64,000 nt of DNA from Lysinibacillus cavernae (GCF_009724685.1 NZ_WMEF01000010.1:62001-126000), one strand, 5' to 3'. Counted from the first letter of the stretch, positions 1-8,285 are shown. Notes: a model not told the origin generated them from the sequence alone. Translations and numbers: made by a program.

Positions 1-36
1 AATGGCTACTATAGGTAGTATTTTTCTAAACATCAT
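1..36 (-). CDS. 5' end of a gene leaving the window, possible exported or membrane protein
   Basis: Only twelve codons are inside the window. An ATG at 34-36 follows AAGGGAG five bases upstream and opens a frame that runs off the left edge. The visible residues, MMFRKILPIVAI, are a basic start followed by a hydrophobic stretch, as at the start of a signal peptide or membrane anchor. The second ATG (31-33) could also be the start. It lies 35 bp downstream of the next gene on the same strand and may share its transcript. No function can be given. Confidence 0.45.
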   Translation of the reverse strand, partial: MMFRKILPIVAI

Positions 37-71
37 AAACACTCCCTTATCCTTTTACTGTCCAACTTCGG

Positions 72-971
72 TTACTTGATTAGCACTGGATCAAAGAGCC
101 AGTCTTTTGGACCAAAGTTTGGATCCTTTTCTCCTCTAACTTCACGGGAAATGCCACTATTTATAATAGCTTCTCTAAATCTTTTACTGAATAACGTCTT
201 TCTATAAAGATATCTTCCATCATGACTAAAATCAGCTGAGTAAAACACATCACCTTTTACATTCTTTAAATCTTCATGATGATAAATATCAGGACCATTA
301 ATCACTCCATTTAGACCACAGTTACACGGAGGTTGTTCAGTTGCAAAGTATAATTTAACTCTATCCTTGCTACACTCAGGTAGCATTTGTGTAGGAATAA
401 TTTGATAAGCTAGTTGTTTTTCTTCCTCTGGCCCTTTATGGATAACTTCTAAAAGTTCATAGCCTTCTAGATTTTCTTTCTTCATTAGTAACACCAGTTC
501 TTCAGAGGCAACCCAATAACCATTTACATGGACTAAATGACGATCCTTCATCTGGGTAGTATCTATTACTATAGGCGATAACTGCTCTTTATCCATAAGT
601 CCACAATATTTACAATGTGTACTCAAAGAAAATAGTGTCCCTTTATCCTCTAAAAACATTTCTGGTGAATTACCTGTTGAATTTAAAGTAAATAATGATG
701 CCCGTTCATATTCGATATCTGAAAATTCAAAATAAAAACGTTCTCCTATTGAAACAATACCAAATTCGCGTTCTAACGATTCATATAGAGCTGTTACCTG
801 CTCGTATGTTACGTCTTCATTTAATGTAAAAATAGGATTAAATTTTGTTTTTAAATTTCTTTTTCTAATTTCAGGCGCACCAATCGCAATACCATGACGA
901 TTATAAACGTTAATAACTTGATCTTGACTAGTTTCAGCTATAGAAAACAAATTTTCAAGTTCTACTTTCAC
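72..971 (-). CDS. Hypothetical protein with paired CxxC/CxC cysteines
   Basis: A 299-residue soluble protein that I do not recognise. It has no signal peptide or membrane segment. Two cysteine pairs, CKYCG at residues 120-124 and CNCG at 216-219, could together bind one zinc ion. The stretch between them (about 150-180) has the pattern of a ligand- or partner-binding module seen in several immunity-like protein families, but I cannot assign one. The start is a GTG (969-971) preceded by AAAGGTAGG at a good distance. It is on the same strand as the comQXPA locus, beyond the comA terminator. A role in a toxin-immunity pair is possible but speculative. Confidence 0.7.
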   Translation of the reverse strand: MKVELENLFSIAETSQDQVINVYNRHGIAIGAPEIRKRNLKTKFNPIFTLNEDVTYEQVTALYESLEREFGIVSIGERFYFEFSDIEYERASLFTLNSTGNSPEMFLEDKGTLFSLSTHCKYCGLMDKEQLSPIVIDTTQMKDRHLVHVNGYWVASEELVLLMKKENLEGYELLEVIHKGPEEEKQLAYQIIPTQMLPECSKDRVKLYFATEQPPCNCGLNGVINGPDIYHHEDLKNVKGDVFYSADFSHDGRYLYRKTLFSKRFREAIINSGISREVRGEKDPNFGPKDWLFDPVLIK

Positions 972-1183
972 AATACACGCCTACCTTTTATATAAAGTTT
1001 TATGGTGAAGTATATTGACTAGCTAGTAACATTCTACAATCTACTAACGCTACTTAATTCATAGATAGACAGGCTGCTTATTATAATAAAATCATTTGTA
1101 TACTATCCACTATAGTAAATCTACTTAACCATTGTTAATCTAAGGGTACCAGTACTCACACCGTTATTTCAACTTCGGGTTTA

Positions 1184-1267
1184 CGCCATTTTTTTGGCGT
1201 GATTCAGGTAAATTTTGGCGTGATTTGGCGGTCACAAAAAAACACCGCCACTTTTTTGGCGGTGTTT
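1184..1267. repeat. Cluster of TGGCG/CGCCA motifs, left of the com locus
   Basis: Six copies of the pentamer TGGCG or its complement CGCCA lie within about 80 bp, partly as TTTTGGCGTGATT direct repeats and partly as inverted pairs that can fold (ACGCCA with TGGCGT at about 1185-1201). The last pair forms the comA terminator. A second, similar cluster lies at 5475-5600 on the other side of the com genes. No other intergenic region in the window shows this motif density. The role is unknown. Confidence 0.6.
1236..1267 (-). terminator. Intrinsic terminator after comA
   Basis: A ten-base-pair stem (AAACACCGCC with GGCGGTGTTT) is followed by seven T on the minus strand. It lies about 130 bp downstream of the comA stop codon and should end the comQXPA transcript. 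Confidence 0.85.
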
Positions 1268-1395
1268 CTAATTTTTCATAGGATATTTAGCACAAAAATA
1301 TGGATTTGTTTTACTTAGGAAATATATAGGATATTGCCCACCCAAAAGTTCCCTTTTAATAGAAAAATATACCAACAGTATAGCATAGAAGAAGC

Positions 1396-2016
1396 TTAGA
1401 GTAAATTCATTCTTTCAGCAAGATTAACAGCTTCTGTTCGTGAATCTACATTTAGCAAAGAAAAGAGTTGAGTTAAATACCTCTCCGTAGTTCGTTGAGG
1501 AATATTCAGTTCAATAGCGATAGCTTTATTCGTATGCCCCTCAGCAATGAGTCTTAAAATTTTCTTTTCCTTTTCATTTAAAAGGATATCTTTAACATTT
1601 TGCAGTTTAAATTTATCATCTAGAAAATCTAAGAAATTTTTCGGTAAAACGATTTCACCATTAGCTATCGCCCGAACTGTTCGTAAAATTTGCTCTTTAG
1701 AGGCTGTTTTAGCCAAAATACCTTCTATTTTTCTTTCTAAAATGAGTGGATAATAATCCGTGATATCATCACCTGTATAAAGAATAACTGAAGCATTTGA
1801 CTGAATAGCTTTAATATTACGGGCTAAGTTGATTCCATTTTCTAATGGCATATTAATATCAATTAAATAGATATCGTATGGCTTATTTTTTATTCTTTGA
1901 ATGACACACGTAGCATCGCTTTCAGTATCAATAATAATATCTTCATTCTCTTGAAACAAGTTTTTAGTACCCTCTAATACTATAGGGTGATCATCCACTA
2001 TGAGCATCGTAATCAA
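1396..2016 (-). CDS. comA: ComA-type response regulator of the ComX quorum-sensing system
   Basis: DNA-binding response regulator of the NarL/FixJ type that should be phosphorylated by the adjacent ComP when the ComX pheromone is sensed. The receiver domain has the DD acidic pair, the phosphoacceptor aspartate in LIDINMP and the switch threonine in YTGDD. A LuxR-type helix-turn-helix fills the last 65 residues, with the ComA-like ending SRTEAVNLAE. The EGTK and YTG segments also match B. subtilis ComA. I chose a TTG start at 2014-2016, eight bases after AAGGGAG. A GTG at 2023-2025 overlaps that ribosome site, and an ATG at 2005-2007 is rather far from it. The start overlaps the 3' end of comP. 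Confidence 0.9.
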   Translation of the reverse strand: MITMLIVDDHPIVLEGTKNLFQENEDIIIDTESDATCVIQRIKNKPYDIYLIDINMPLENGINLARNIKAIQSNASVILYTGDDITDYYPLILERKIEGILAKTASKEQILRTVRAIANGEIVLPKNFLDFLDDKFKLQNVKDILLNEKEKKILRLIAEGHTNKAIAIELNIPQRTTERYLTQLFSLLNVDSRTEAVNLAERMNLL

Positions 2017-4294
2017 GTGCTTCACTCCCTTCTTTAACCGTTATCCTAATAGACATCCCTTTATTTATGTGTGAGTCAATATAAAAATGGCCATTAAATG
2101 CTTTCACACGCTCCTGCATACCTCGAATGCCCATCGATTCTGCTACGATAATGTCCTCCACGTTACATCCTACGCCATCATCACTATAAATGATTTCAAA
2201 GCCATCATTCTTCTCTTTTAGATGTATTTCAACGGATGTTGCATAAGAATGTTTTAAGGCATTATTTAGTAGCTCTTGGAACAAACGATAGATCATTAAA
2301 TTCATGCGCTCATCTTCTAAGTATAGACGATCAATCGTGTAAATTAGTAAGAAGTTAGCTCTCTCTTGAACTTTCCGAATTAACTTTTCTAATGCGGCAT
2401 TTAAACCTAATGTGTCTAGTAAAGGAGGTTTTAGATTTTCACAGTAGGACCTTAATTCATGTAAGGATGTAACCATTTGTATATGAATTTTTGCAAGTTC
2501 CCCCTGAATATCAGTTGTATTTTTTGCATTAACCAGGACATCTACTTCTCTTGCTATATGAAGTTGCTCCTGTAAATTGGTGTCGTGTAACTCTTGAGCT
2601 AACTGGTATTTTTCTTCTTCGAACCTTAACCATAGTAGCTTATTTAGCCATGGTAATTGACCATCATCGGCTTGCTTCATATGCTTCAGTTCCTCTAACA
2701 GTTCTTCCACCAACTTCGTATTTTCAATAAAATTATTTACATACAAGAGGAGCAATTCGAGCCACAAAAGTTCCTCGTCTTTTAAATGAATCGTATTGTT
2801 ATGCCCCAGCACTAAGGCTCTTTTATAATGCGCATCCTGATGGAGAAAAGCTACATAAACTTTGTCGACCCTTCGTATTTCTCCCAATCTTATTTCTTCC
2901 ATTATTTTAGGATGTATTGTAATATTTTCTCCAACAATTGTCGTGAATTCATTCGTATCATAGTTATATGTTAAGACAAAAACATCCTCTAACTCAAGAT
3001 GTACGGAAACCTCGTAAGCAAATTTCTCTAAAAGCTCATTGATTTTAATGGTTTTGCCAATTTTATCGACAGCCGTATATAACTGATGAATATAATCACC
3101 TTTTGTTGAAAACAATATTTTTCGTTTCCGATAATCTACCTTTTCTTTTACGTAGAAGAGTATAACTAATGAAGTAAATGTAAAGAAAGCTACTCCTGAC
3201 ATAACTGTCATTGTTAAATACCGACCTGCAATAAAGTACAGTCCCACTGTAAACCATAAAGTAAAGGTTAAAGAAAATATAACATAATAGCGTAATCTTG
3301 TAATATGATACTCAATATCGAATAATCTTTCAGTCACCTGTGTAAAAATAAAGCTAAAAGGTATAAGCAATAAAAATAATGAGCAAATCTCAGCTGAAAG
3401 AATCTGCGTATCAAAAAGGATTTTTGGGAGTGCATATAAAAAAAGAAATGGCAGGAACGGTATTAGTATACTACTTAATAAAATTTTCAACTGTGGCGAG
3501 CTATATTTGAAATAGCTTATTAATAAAATACTAGAGATAATCAAAAGGAGAATTAAGAAAATAGCTAATACAACATTGGAAAGAATATTATTAGAAGTAG
3601 GATAAATAGTGCCAATACAACCTAGTATAAAAGCGATTAAGGGAAATATATAAAAGCGTTTGATATTATTCATAAATACCCAATTCGTTTTCACAAATAA
3701 AAAATAATTTCTTAAAAAATGTAATAATAAGATTAAGCATAACACCATACTACTGCGATTTACGATAATACCAATCGCATTTAACCTACCAGAGACACCA
3801 CTGCTTACGTATGCTAATGAAACACTTAACATAAAAAGAATAAGTAAGTCTGCTAACTTTGAATTTCTTTGTTTGAAATGTAAATAAAACGCAACGAATA
3901 ACGTCAAAAAATAATAACATGCCGGAACAATTAATATATATAGAAATTGTTGAGGAATATCTATATGTTTAATATGTATATTCATTATATTTCCACTTGG
4001 CTTCATGACTGTTAATTCATTAGCTGATATTATTTTGGATTTATACTTCAGCTGTTTTAAATGGTCAATTGGGTGCTCATCTACCGTTAAAATAACATCA
4101 CCAATGGCTATATTTTGGCTCTCCGCCCAGTCTTCATAATAAAGTTGAGATACTAGCCACTGGCCATCTTCTTTTTCTACCTCAATTTCTATAAATGGCG
4201 CGCTATAATTCACATAATTTAAATAGAAACCGAGAATTAAATAGAGAATTATAGCTGGCCAAAATAATTTACTATGCACTGTTTTTAGTTCCAA
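1991..4294 (-). CDS. comP: ComP-type membrane histidine kinase, pheromone receptor
   Basis: 767-residue sensor kinase with the ComP layout. It has one N-terminal membrane segment (about 11-30) and an extracytoplasmic PDZ-like loop (about 35-110, with the GDVILTVD pattern). Several more membrane helices follow (about 117-385), then a GAF-like region and a HisKA_3/HATPase core. The phosphorylated histidine is H570 in the motif ELHDTNLQ. The N box is ELLNNALKH (674-682), and the G boxes are DDGVG (705-709) and GIRGMQERV. The frame opens at a TTG (4292-4294) that overlaps the comX stop by ten bases. A GTG five codons further in is an alternative. It receives the modified ComX peptide outside the cell and passes phosphate to ComA. 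Confidence 0.92.
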   Translation of the reverse strand: MELKTVHSKLFWPAIILYLILGFYLNYVNYSAPFIEIEVEKEDGQWLVSQLYYEDWAESQNIAIGDVILTVDEHPIDHLKQLKYKSKIISANELTVMKPSGNIMNIHIKHIDIPQQFLYILIVPACYYFLTLFVAFYLHFKQRNSKLADLLILFMLSVSLAYVSSGVSGRLNAIGIIVNRSSMVLCLILLLHFLRNYFLFVKTNWVFMNNIKRFYIFPLIAFILGCIGTIYPTSNNILSNVVLAIFLILLLIISSILLISYFKYSSPQLKILLSSILIPFLPFLFLYALPKILFDTQILSAEICSLFLLLIPFSFIFTQVTERLFDIEYHITRLRYYVIFSLTFTLWFTVGLYFIAGRYLTMTVMSGVAFFTFTSLVILFYVKEKVDYRKRKILFSTKGDYIHQLYTAVDKIGKTIKINELLEKFAYEVSVHLELEDVFVLTYNYDTNEFTTIVGENITIHPKIMEEIRLGEIRRVDKVYVAFLHQDAHYKRALVLGHNNTIHLKDEELLWLELLLLYVNNFIENTKLVEELLEELKHMKQADDGQLPWLNKLLWLRFEEEKYQLAQELHDTNLQEQLHIAREVDVLVNAKNTTDIQGELAKIHIQMVTSLHELRSYCENLKPPLLDTLGLNAALEKLIRKVQERANFLLIYTIDRLYLEDERMNLMIYRLFQELLNNALKHSYATSVEIHLKEKNDGFEIIYSDDGVGCNVEDIIVAESMGIRGMQERVKAFNGHFYIDSHINKGMSIRITVKEGSEALDYDAHSG

Positions 4295-4443
4295 ACATCA
4301 TTTTCTGCAATCATCTCTCCGCTAAATGCTTCTATAATTGCTTTTTGTTCAACAGGTGAAATGCCAATTAATGAGGCTTTTTGTTGTTTTAATAATCCAA
4401 CTAGGCTAGGATTTTGTTCTAAATACTGGATTACATCAATCAT
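4285..4443 (-). CDS. comX: ComX pheromone precursor
   Basis: A 52-codon gene between comQ and comP. It starts at an ATG (4441-4443) preceded by GAGGAGAG, which overlaps the comQ stop, and ends ten bases inside comP. The peptide begins MIDVIQYLEQ and has the central LIGIS segment that resembles LIGFD in B. subtilis ComX. It ends NDVWN, so the only tryptophan is the next-to-last residue. In the known family, ComQ attaches an isoprenoid to a tryptophan near the C-terminus, and the C-terminal segment is released as the signal. Size, position, coupling and the tryptophan identify it. The mature length and type of lipid cannot be read from sequence. Confidence 0.9.
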   Translation of the reverse strand: MIDVIQYLEQNPSLVGLLKQQKASLIGISPVEQKAIIEAFSGEMIAENDVWN

Positions 4444-4455
4444 ACTAATCTCTCC

Positions 4456-5367
4456 TCATCTCATTAAATTTTGTAGAAAGTCTTTACCTAACTCGTTTAT
4501 CGCTACATTTTCAAGGTAATTCAAGGCTTTAAACTTATAGACATTTTTCATTGTAATGGCATAACGTATTGCCCCACCATTTGTCAACTCGTTTTCTGTT
4601 GCATTATTATCCAAAATCGTAACTATATCATCATTATAATAGCTGGCAACCGATTTTGAAACATCATTTTTCTGTGATAAAAGATAAATAATAGGCAAAG
4701 AATATCTTTTATTTAGTAGGTCATTTTTAGGACCCCATGCTTTCAAGCTTTGTATATCATTTTTAATTTGTTGGATAATGCCTATGTATTTCCCATATGC
4801 CTCAACTTCTTTCGATATTTCCCCTTTTGCAAGCATTTCTCCAATCAAACAACCCATTGCTGTTAAAGAACCCGATTTCAAAGTAATCATTTGTACATAC
4901 GAATCTTCATCACGACAATTATTTAGTAAGTCAAGTTGCTGACCATTTATACTTTTTAACGCGTATTCCTCAAGTAGCCTTATAGCAGCTCTTTTATGCT
5001 TAAAGGATGTTTCATCTATTGCTTTAGATGCCACAATTAGCATTGCTAAGGCAACATTTAAAGAGAGCTCAGGCGTTTTGTTCCAAATATAGTCCGAATC
5101 CTTATCCTGAAGATCATCAATAATATCAAAAGATAGTATTAGGAGTTCAATTGCTGCAGCTACTTTGTAGATATCTTCATTTTTACCATCTGAAAATGCT
5201 TCATAATGCCAAAAACATAACTTACCAAAGGAAAAACCAACGGATGTTTTTTCTTCTATGAAGCTTTTTAACAACAACATCAGCTCTTGGCCAAGTAATC
5301 TCTCATTTTCCACAAGAATGTCTAATGATTCATTAATACGTTCATCTAAATTGTTCAATAGTCCCAT
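4456..5367 (-). CDS. comQ: ComQ isoprenyl transferase that modifies ComX
   Basis: 303-residue member of the polyprenyl synthase fold. The first aspartate-rich motif is intact (IIDDLQDKD). The second, normally DDxxD, is altered to NDIQSL, as expected for ComQ proteins, which prenylate the ComX tryptophan instead of elongating isoprenoids. It is the first gene of the comQXPA set, 12 bp before comX. The ATG (5365-5367) directly follows GAAGGGAG. A TTG three codons inside (5356-5358) has better spacing, nine bases, and could be the real start. Its low similarity to B. subtilis ComQ is normal for this fast-evolving locus, where comQ, comX and the comP sensor region change together. Confidence 0.9.
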   Translation of the reverse strand: MGLLNNLDERINESLDILVENERLLGQELMLLLKSFIEEKTSVGFSFGKLCFWHYEAFSDGKNEDIYKVAAAIELLILSFDIIDDLQDKDSDYIWNKTPELSLNVALAMLIVASKAIDETSFKHKRAAIRLLEEYALKSINGQQLDLLNNCRDEDSYVQMITLKSGSLTAMGCLIGEMLAKGEISKEVEAYGKYIGIIQQIKNDIQSLKAWGPKNDLLNKRYSLPIIYLLSQKNDVSKSVASYYNDDIVTILDNNATENELTNGGAIRYAITMKNVYKFKALNYLENVAINELGKDFLQNLMR

Positions 5368-5474
5368 CTCCCTTCTGCTATATTAATAGATATTATATAG
5401 ATTAGTGGGAATTAATACTAGCGGAACAATTATACACTACGTTTAATACAATTATATCCTTGATAAAGTGTAAT

Positions 5475-5600
5475 ACCGCCAAAAAGTGGCGTTATTTCTG
5501 CAAACCACGCCATATTTTTGTTAAAAAATACTAAAAAAATGGCGGTGTAGAACTATGTACCGCCATGAAAGTGGCGTAAACTCATCATTGAAATGGCGTT
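5475..5600. repeat. Cluster of TGGCG/CGCCA motifs upstream of comQ
   Basis: Seven copies of TGGCG or CGCCA, often extended to ACCGCCA or TGGCGGT, lie in 125 bp, spaced about 10-40 bp and in both orientations. Neighbouring copies can pair (for example CGCCA-AAAAG-TGGCG at about 5478-5491). The cluster sits 110-230 bp upstream of comQ and mirrors the cluster at 1184-1267. It could be a regulator-binding array or a mobile short repeat. It does not match the B. subtilis ComA box (TTGCGG-N4-CCGCAA). Confidence 0.55.
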
Positions 5601-5633
5601 CTGTCAGATGTTACGCTTAGATTAATAATTAAT

Positions 5634-5875
5634 TTACGCCTCAGCGTAATTGCCGCTGGCATTACGCTTTCACGGATAAACAATGCGTCCAATTTTTTTA
5701 AGCTCGCAAGTAGAAGTTAACTTTAAACCGTGGCGAAATATGACAAGGATTAACTGACCTGTATCATGCAGCCCTCTCTTAGAATCTGTTACATCCGCTG
5801 CAACACGATGTTGGGGACACCCAATAAAAAAACCAACACAAGCATTCATCTACCCCTATAGAGGAGGTAACTTCT
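5634..5875 (+). repeat. Foldable non-coding repeat, copy A
   Basis: First of three related non-coding copies in the window (others at 6549-6838 and, on the minus strand, 21928-22151). Shared blocks in order are TTACGCCTC, GCCGCTGG, AATGCGTCCA, AGTAGAAGTTAAC, TTAACTGACCTGT and ACAAGCATTCATCT. The GTTAAC block can pair with the later TTAAC block, and a small hairpin (CTGT-ATCAT-GCAG) follows. No reading frame is conserved. This copy precedes the 5993-6538 gene on the same strand and may lie in its leader. Confidence 0.65.
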
Positions 5876-5992
5876 GTACCTGACGCTTCGCTTTCGATAT
5901 AAAAGCATTTGCTGAATCAAGATAAAACCATTTATTCAAAGTCAGGATAGATTGATGAACATGAAATTTTTTGTACTGGGAGTGACTTAAAA

Positions 5993-6538
5993 ATGAGCGA
6001 TACTATTTTCATACTTACGGCTAATTTTTCATGTAATATCTCTGTCTCAGCTGAAGAAATTACAATTAAGCAGCCTACAAATGATCAACGACGAATTGAA
6101 CAAATTATTATTCGATCTGAGTTAAAAGCATATCAAGAAACCTTAGCAACGTATAAAAACATTTCCACCTTTTCAAATGTTATTAGTAATATCCCTGGAT
6201 TTGAGGATACATTCCAACGAAAAAGAGACCAATATATCGAACAGTATGGCATTATAAGAATTTCGAACGAAAGCCTATCTAATATGCCGTTAGTCAATCC
6301 ATTTGCCTTTGGATTAAATCTAGATTCGCCTACTGTCTATGTGACACCACATTACACAATTCTTAATGCTAGAGGGCTAGCAATGGCTACAAATTCATCT
6401 AATTCACACAGTACCCAAGATGATTTGGATGAGCTATGCCATACAAACATCTCAGGATTGTCCATTAATGAGAACACCATATCCTTTAATATGGATTCAA
6501 CTTTTAGTGCGTGGAGAGGCACATCTATTAAGCATTAA
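5993..6538 (+). CDS. Hypothetical protein between two non-coding repeat copies
   Basis: 181-residue protein with no recognised family. A ribosome site GGGAGTG lies nine bases before the ATG. It has no clear signal peptide; the first 25 residues are only mildly hydrophobic. Residues 25-95 look helical and charged, and the C-terminal half is rich in asparagine and serine. It is one of few plus-strand genes in this part of the window. It is bordered by repeat copy A (5634-5875) and copy B (6549-6838), the latter beginning ten bases after the stop codon. This arrangement could mark a cassette inserted next to the com locus, but no transposase or target duplication was seen. Confidence 0.65.
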   Translation: MSDTIFILTANFSCNISVSAEEITIKQPTNDQRRIEQIIIRSELKAYQETLATYKNISTFSNVISNIPGFEDTFQRKRDQYIEQYGIIRISNESLSNMPLVNPFAFGLNLDSPTVYVTPHYTILNARGLAMATNSSNSHSTQDDLDELCHTNISGLSINENTISFNMDSTFSAWRGTSIKH

Positions 6539-6548
6539 TTAATATTCA

Positions 6549-6838
6549 TTACGCCTCGGTTTAATAGCCGCTGGTGCTTTGCTTTTGCACAGATAAAAAA
6601 TGTGTCCAGCTATTTTCGAGCTGACGAGTAGAAGTTAACCCTATAACAACGGTTAACTAGTCTGTGTCGTACAGACCACTCTTCAAAATGTATGACTTAC
6701 GAAAGGGCTTAGGGGCAATATGATGTTGGTCACACCTCATCGCCACAGGATAGGTTGTTTTTACCTTTGTTCCTTTACACTTGAACACTCACTGAAAAAA
6801 ACCACAAAGCATTCTTCTCCCTCAATAGAGGAGGGAGC
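6549..6838 (+). repeat. Foldable non-coding repeat, copy B
   Basis: Second copy of the repeat, starting ten bases after the stop of the 5993-6538 gene. It keeps GCCGCTGG, AATGTGTCCAG, GAGTAGAAGTTAACC and GGTTAAC. It forms a perfect inverted pair GTTAACC/GGTTAAC, followed by a six-base-pair hairpin GTCTGT-GTCGT-ACAGAC. Its 3' part has the shared block AAAGCATTC-TCTCCCTC-ATAGAGG. A T-rich terminator hairpin (6870-6901) follows, as expected if the element is a transcribed 3' region. Confidence 0.65.
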
Positions 6839-6869
6839 CTTCGAATGAAATCAATATAGACATTGATTA

Positions 6870-6901
6870 AAGTAGATAATTCTTCGTTATCTGCTTTTTT
6901 A
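6870..6901 (+). terminator. Intrinsic terminator after repeat copy B
   Basis: Stem AAGTAGATAA with TTATCTGCTT, loop TTCTTCG, followed by T residues on the plus strand. It would end transcripts coming from the 5993 gene or the repeat element. Confidence 0.7.
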
Positions 6902-6909
6902 TGTATAAC

Positions 6910-6943
6910 AAAAAAGGCGTCTCAAATGACTTGAGACACCTTT
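6910..6943 (-). terminator. Intrinsic terminator of the yclNOPQ-isdG operon
   Basis: Imperfect stem AAAGGTGTCTCAA with TTGAGACGCCTTT followed by six T on the minus strand, just after the haem monooxygenase gene. Confidence 0.85.
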
Positions 6944-6949
6944 AAATGA

Positions 6950-7264
6950 TTAACCTTTTACATAATAAACTTCTTGTCCGCTTTCAATGATATGCTCAGG
7001 CTTTGGCTTTCCTGCGCTTGCCTTATGACCGGCGATATGTTCAGGACTCTTCTCCCAATTTTTCCATGCTTCTTCTGATTCCCAACGAACCATCACTAGC
7101 ACTTCCTCATCTCCACGGCGAACTTTTTTTACAAGTACCTGCTTATCAATGTAACCAGGTTGTTGTTCAAGCAATGATGGCTCGTTTGGGTTAGCACCAA
7201 AACGTTCCACCACCTTATCCGAATTTCCTTCCGTCACGACAATACGTTTAATTTGTACAAACAT
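6950..7264 (-). CDS. IsdG/HmoA-like haem-degrading monooxygenase
   Basis: 104-residue single-domain protein of the antibiotic-biosynthesis-monooxygenase fold (ferredoxin-like, forms dimers). It resembles IsdG, which opens haem and releases iron in the cytoplasm. The tryptophan-rich segment WESEEAWKNW (61-70) and H80 in AGHKAS match the IsdG catalytic tryptophan and proximal haem histidine. The conserved N-terminal asparagine of IsdG appears to be replaced (QIKRI at 4-8), so activity should not be assumed identical. It is the last gene of the iron-siderophore operon, starting one base after yclQ. The context supports an iron-starvation role. Confidence 0.8.
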   Translation of the reverse strand: MFVQIKRIVVTEGNSDKVVERFGANPNEPSLLEQQPGYIDKQVLVKKVRRGDEEVLVMVRWESEEAWKNWEKSPEHIAGHKASAGKPKPEHIIESGQEVYYVKG

Positions 7265-7265
7265 A

Positions 7266-8285
7266 TTAGTTAACCGCCTTTAAAACATCTTCAACTTTTA
7301 GCGTTTCAGATTGTAATCCGCCACCTGAAAGATACCAAACTTCTGGATCTAGGTAGAACACTTTACCGTTTTTCACAGCGTTTGTTGCACTTACGATTTC
7401 GTTTTCAATCGCAGCTTTTGTACCAGATTCACCGTTTTCAGTTACTACTGCATCACGGTCAACTACAAATAAAATATCAGGATTTGTATCACGTACATAC
7501 TCAAAACTTACATTATCACCATGTGTTCCAACTTTAACATTTTCATCAGCAGCTTTTACACCAAATACATCGTGAATCACACCGAAACGTGAACCAGTAC
7601 CATATGCTGATAATGCACCTTCACTACCTAATACGATTAAAGCTTTCTCTTCAGATGCAGTTGCTTTCGTTTTTACTTCTTCAACTTTTGCTTCATATGC
7701 AGTAATTGCATCTGTAGCTTCTTTTTCTTTACCGAAGATTTTACCTGCTAATTCTGTATTAGCTTTGAATGACTCTAAGAAGTTTTTGTTATCTACACCA
7801 ATGTATACTGTAGGTGCAATTTTAGATAGTTCAGCATAAGCTGCTGACGCACGACCAGAGATGAAAATAATGTCTGGGTTGATTTCAGATAATTTTTCAT
7901 AATCAGGCTCGAATAAAGTACCAGCATTTACATATGTGCTATCTTTAAATTTACTTAAATATGACGGTAATGAATCTTGTACTACAGCAGTAGGATTAAC
8001 ACCTAAAGCATCTAATGTATCTAGGAAACCATTATCAAAAACAACTACTTTTTCTGGAATTTTATCAAGTTTTACTTCTTCAAAAGTAGTGCTACCATCG
8101 CGTCCTTCGATTGTGCTACCTGGAATTGTCAGTGGATATGCAGATGATTCTTCTTTTTGTTCTTCTGCTGGTTTATCAGTTGAAGTACCTTTATCTTCTT
8201 CTTTTGCCTCGTCTTTTGAACCGCAAGCAGCTAATACTAATAACATCATTGCCATTAATACCGTAAGTAATTTCCAATTTTTCAT
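7266..8285 (-). CDS. yclQ: Petrobactin-type siderophore-binding lipoprotein
   Basis: 339-residue substrate-binding protein of the FhuD/CeuE type. The signal peptide ends in the lipobox LAAC (17-20 region), giving a lipid-anchored protein with a charged, low-complexity linker (about 22-50). A Peripla_BP_2 domain follows (about 75-330), with segments such as PEKVVVFDNG and NPDIIFISGR. It should capture a ferric catecholate siderophore outside the membrane and deliver it to YclN/YclO. Gene order and protein resemblance match B. subtilis yclNOPQ, which imports petrobactin. The exact ligand here is inferred. Confidence 0.9.
   Translation of the reverse strand: MKNWKLLTVLMAMMLLVLAACGSKDEAKEEDKGTSTDKPAEEQKEESSAYPLTIPGSTIEGRDGSTTFEEVKLDKIPEKVVVFDNGFLDTLDALGVNPTAVVQDSLPSYLSKFKDSTYVNAGTLFEPDYEKLSEINPDIIFISGRASAAYAELSKIAPTVYIGVDNKNFLESFKANTELAGKIFGKEKEATDAITAYEAKVEEVKTKATASEEKALIVLGSEGALSAYGTGSRFGVIHDVFGVKAADENVKVGTHGDNVSFEYVRDTNPDILFVVDRDAVVTENGESGTKAAIENEIVSATNAVKNGKVFYLDPEVWYLSGGGLQSETLKVEDVLKAVN

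Noticed and set aside
1184..1267. CRISPR-like array
   Set aside because: The repeated unit is only about five to twelve bases, in both orientations, with irregular spacing; there are no spacers of constant length and no cas genes.
5634..6838. Insertion sequence or transposon
   Set aside because: No transposase frame, no terminal inverted repeats and no target duplication could be found around copies A and B; the blocks are spread and hairpin-rich, more like a transcribed element.
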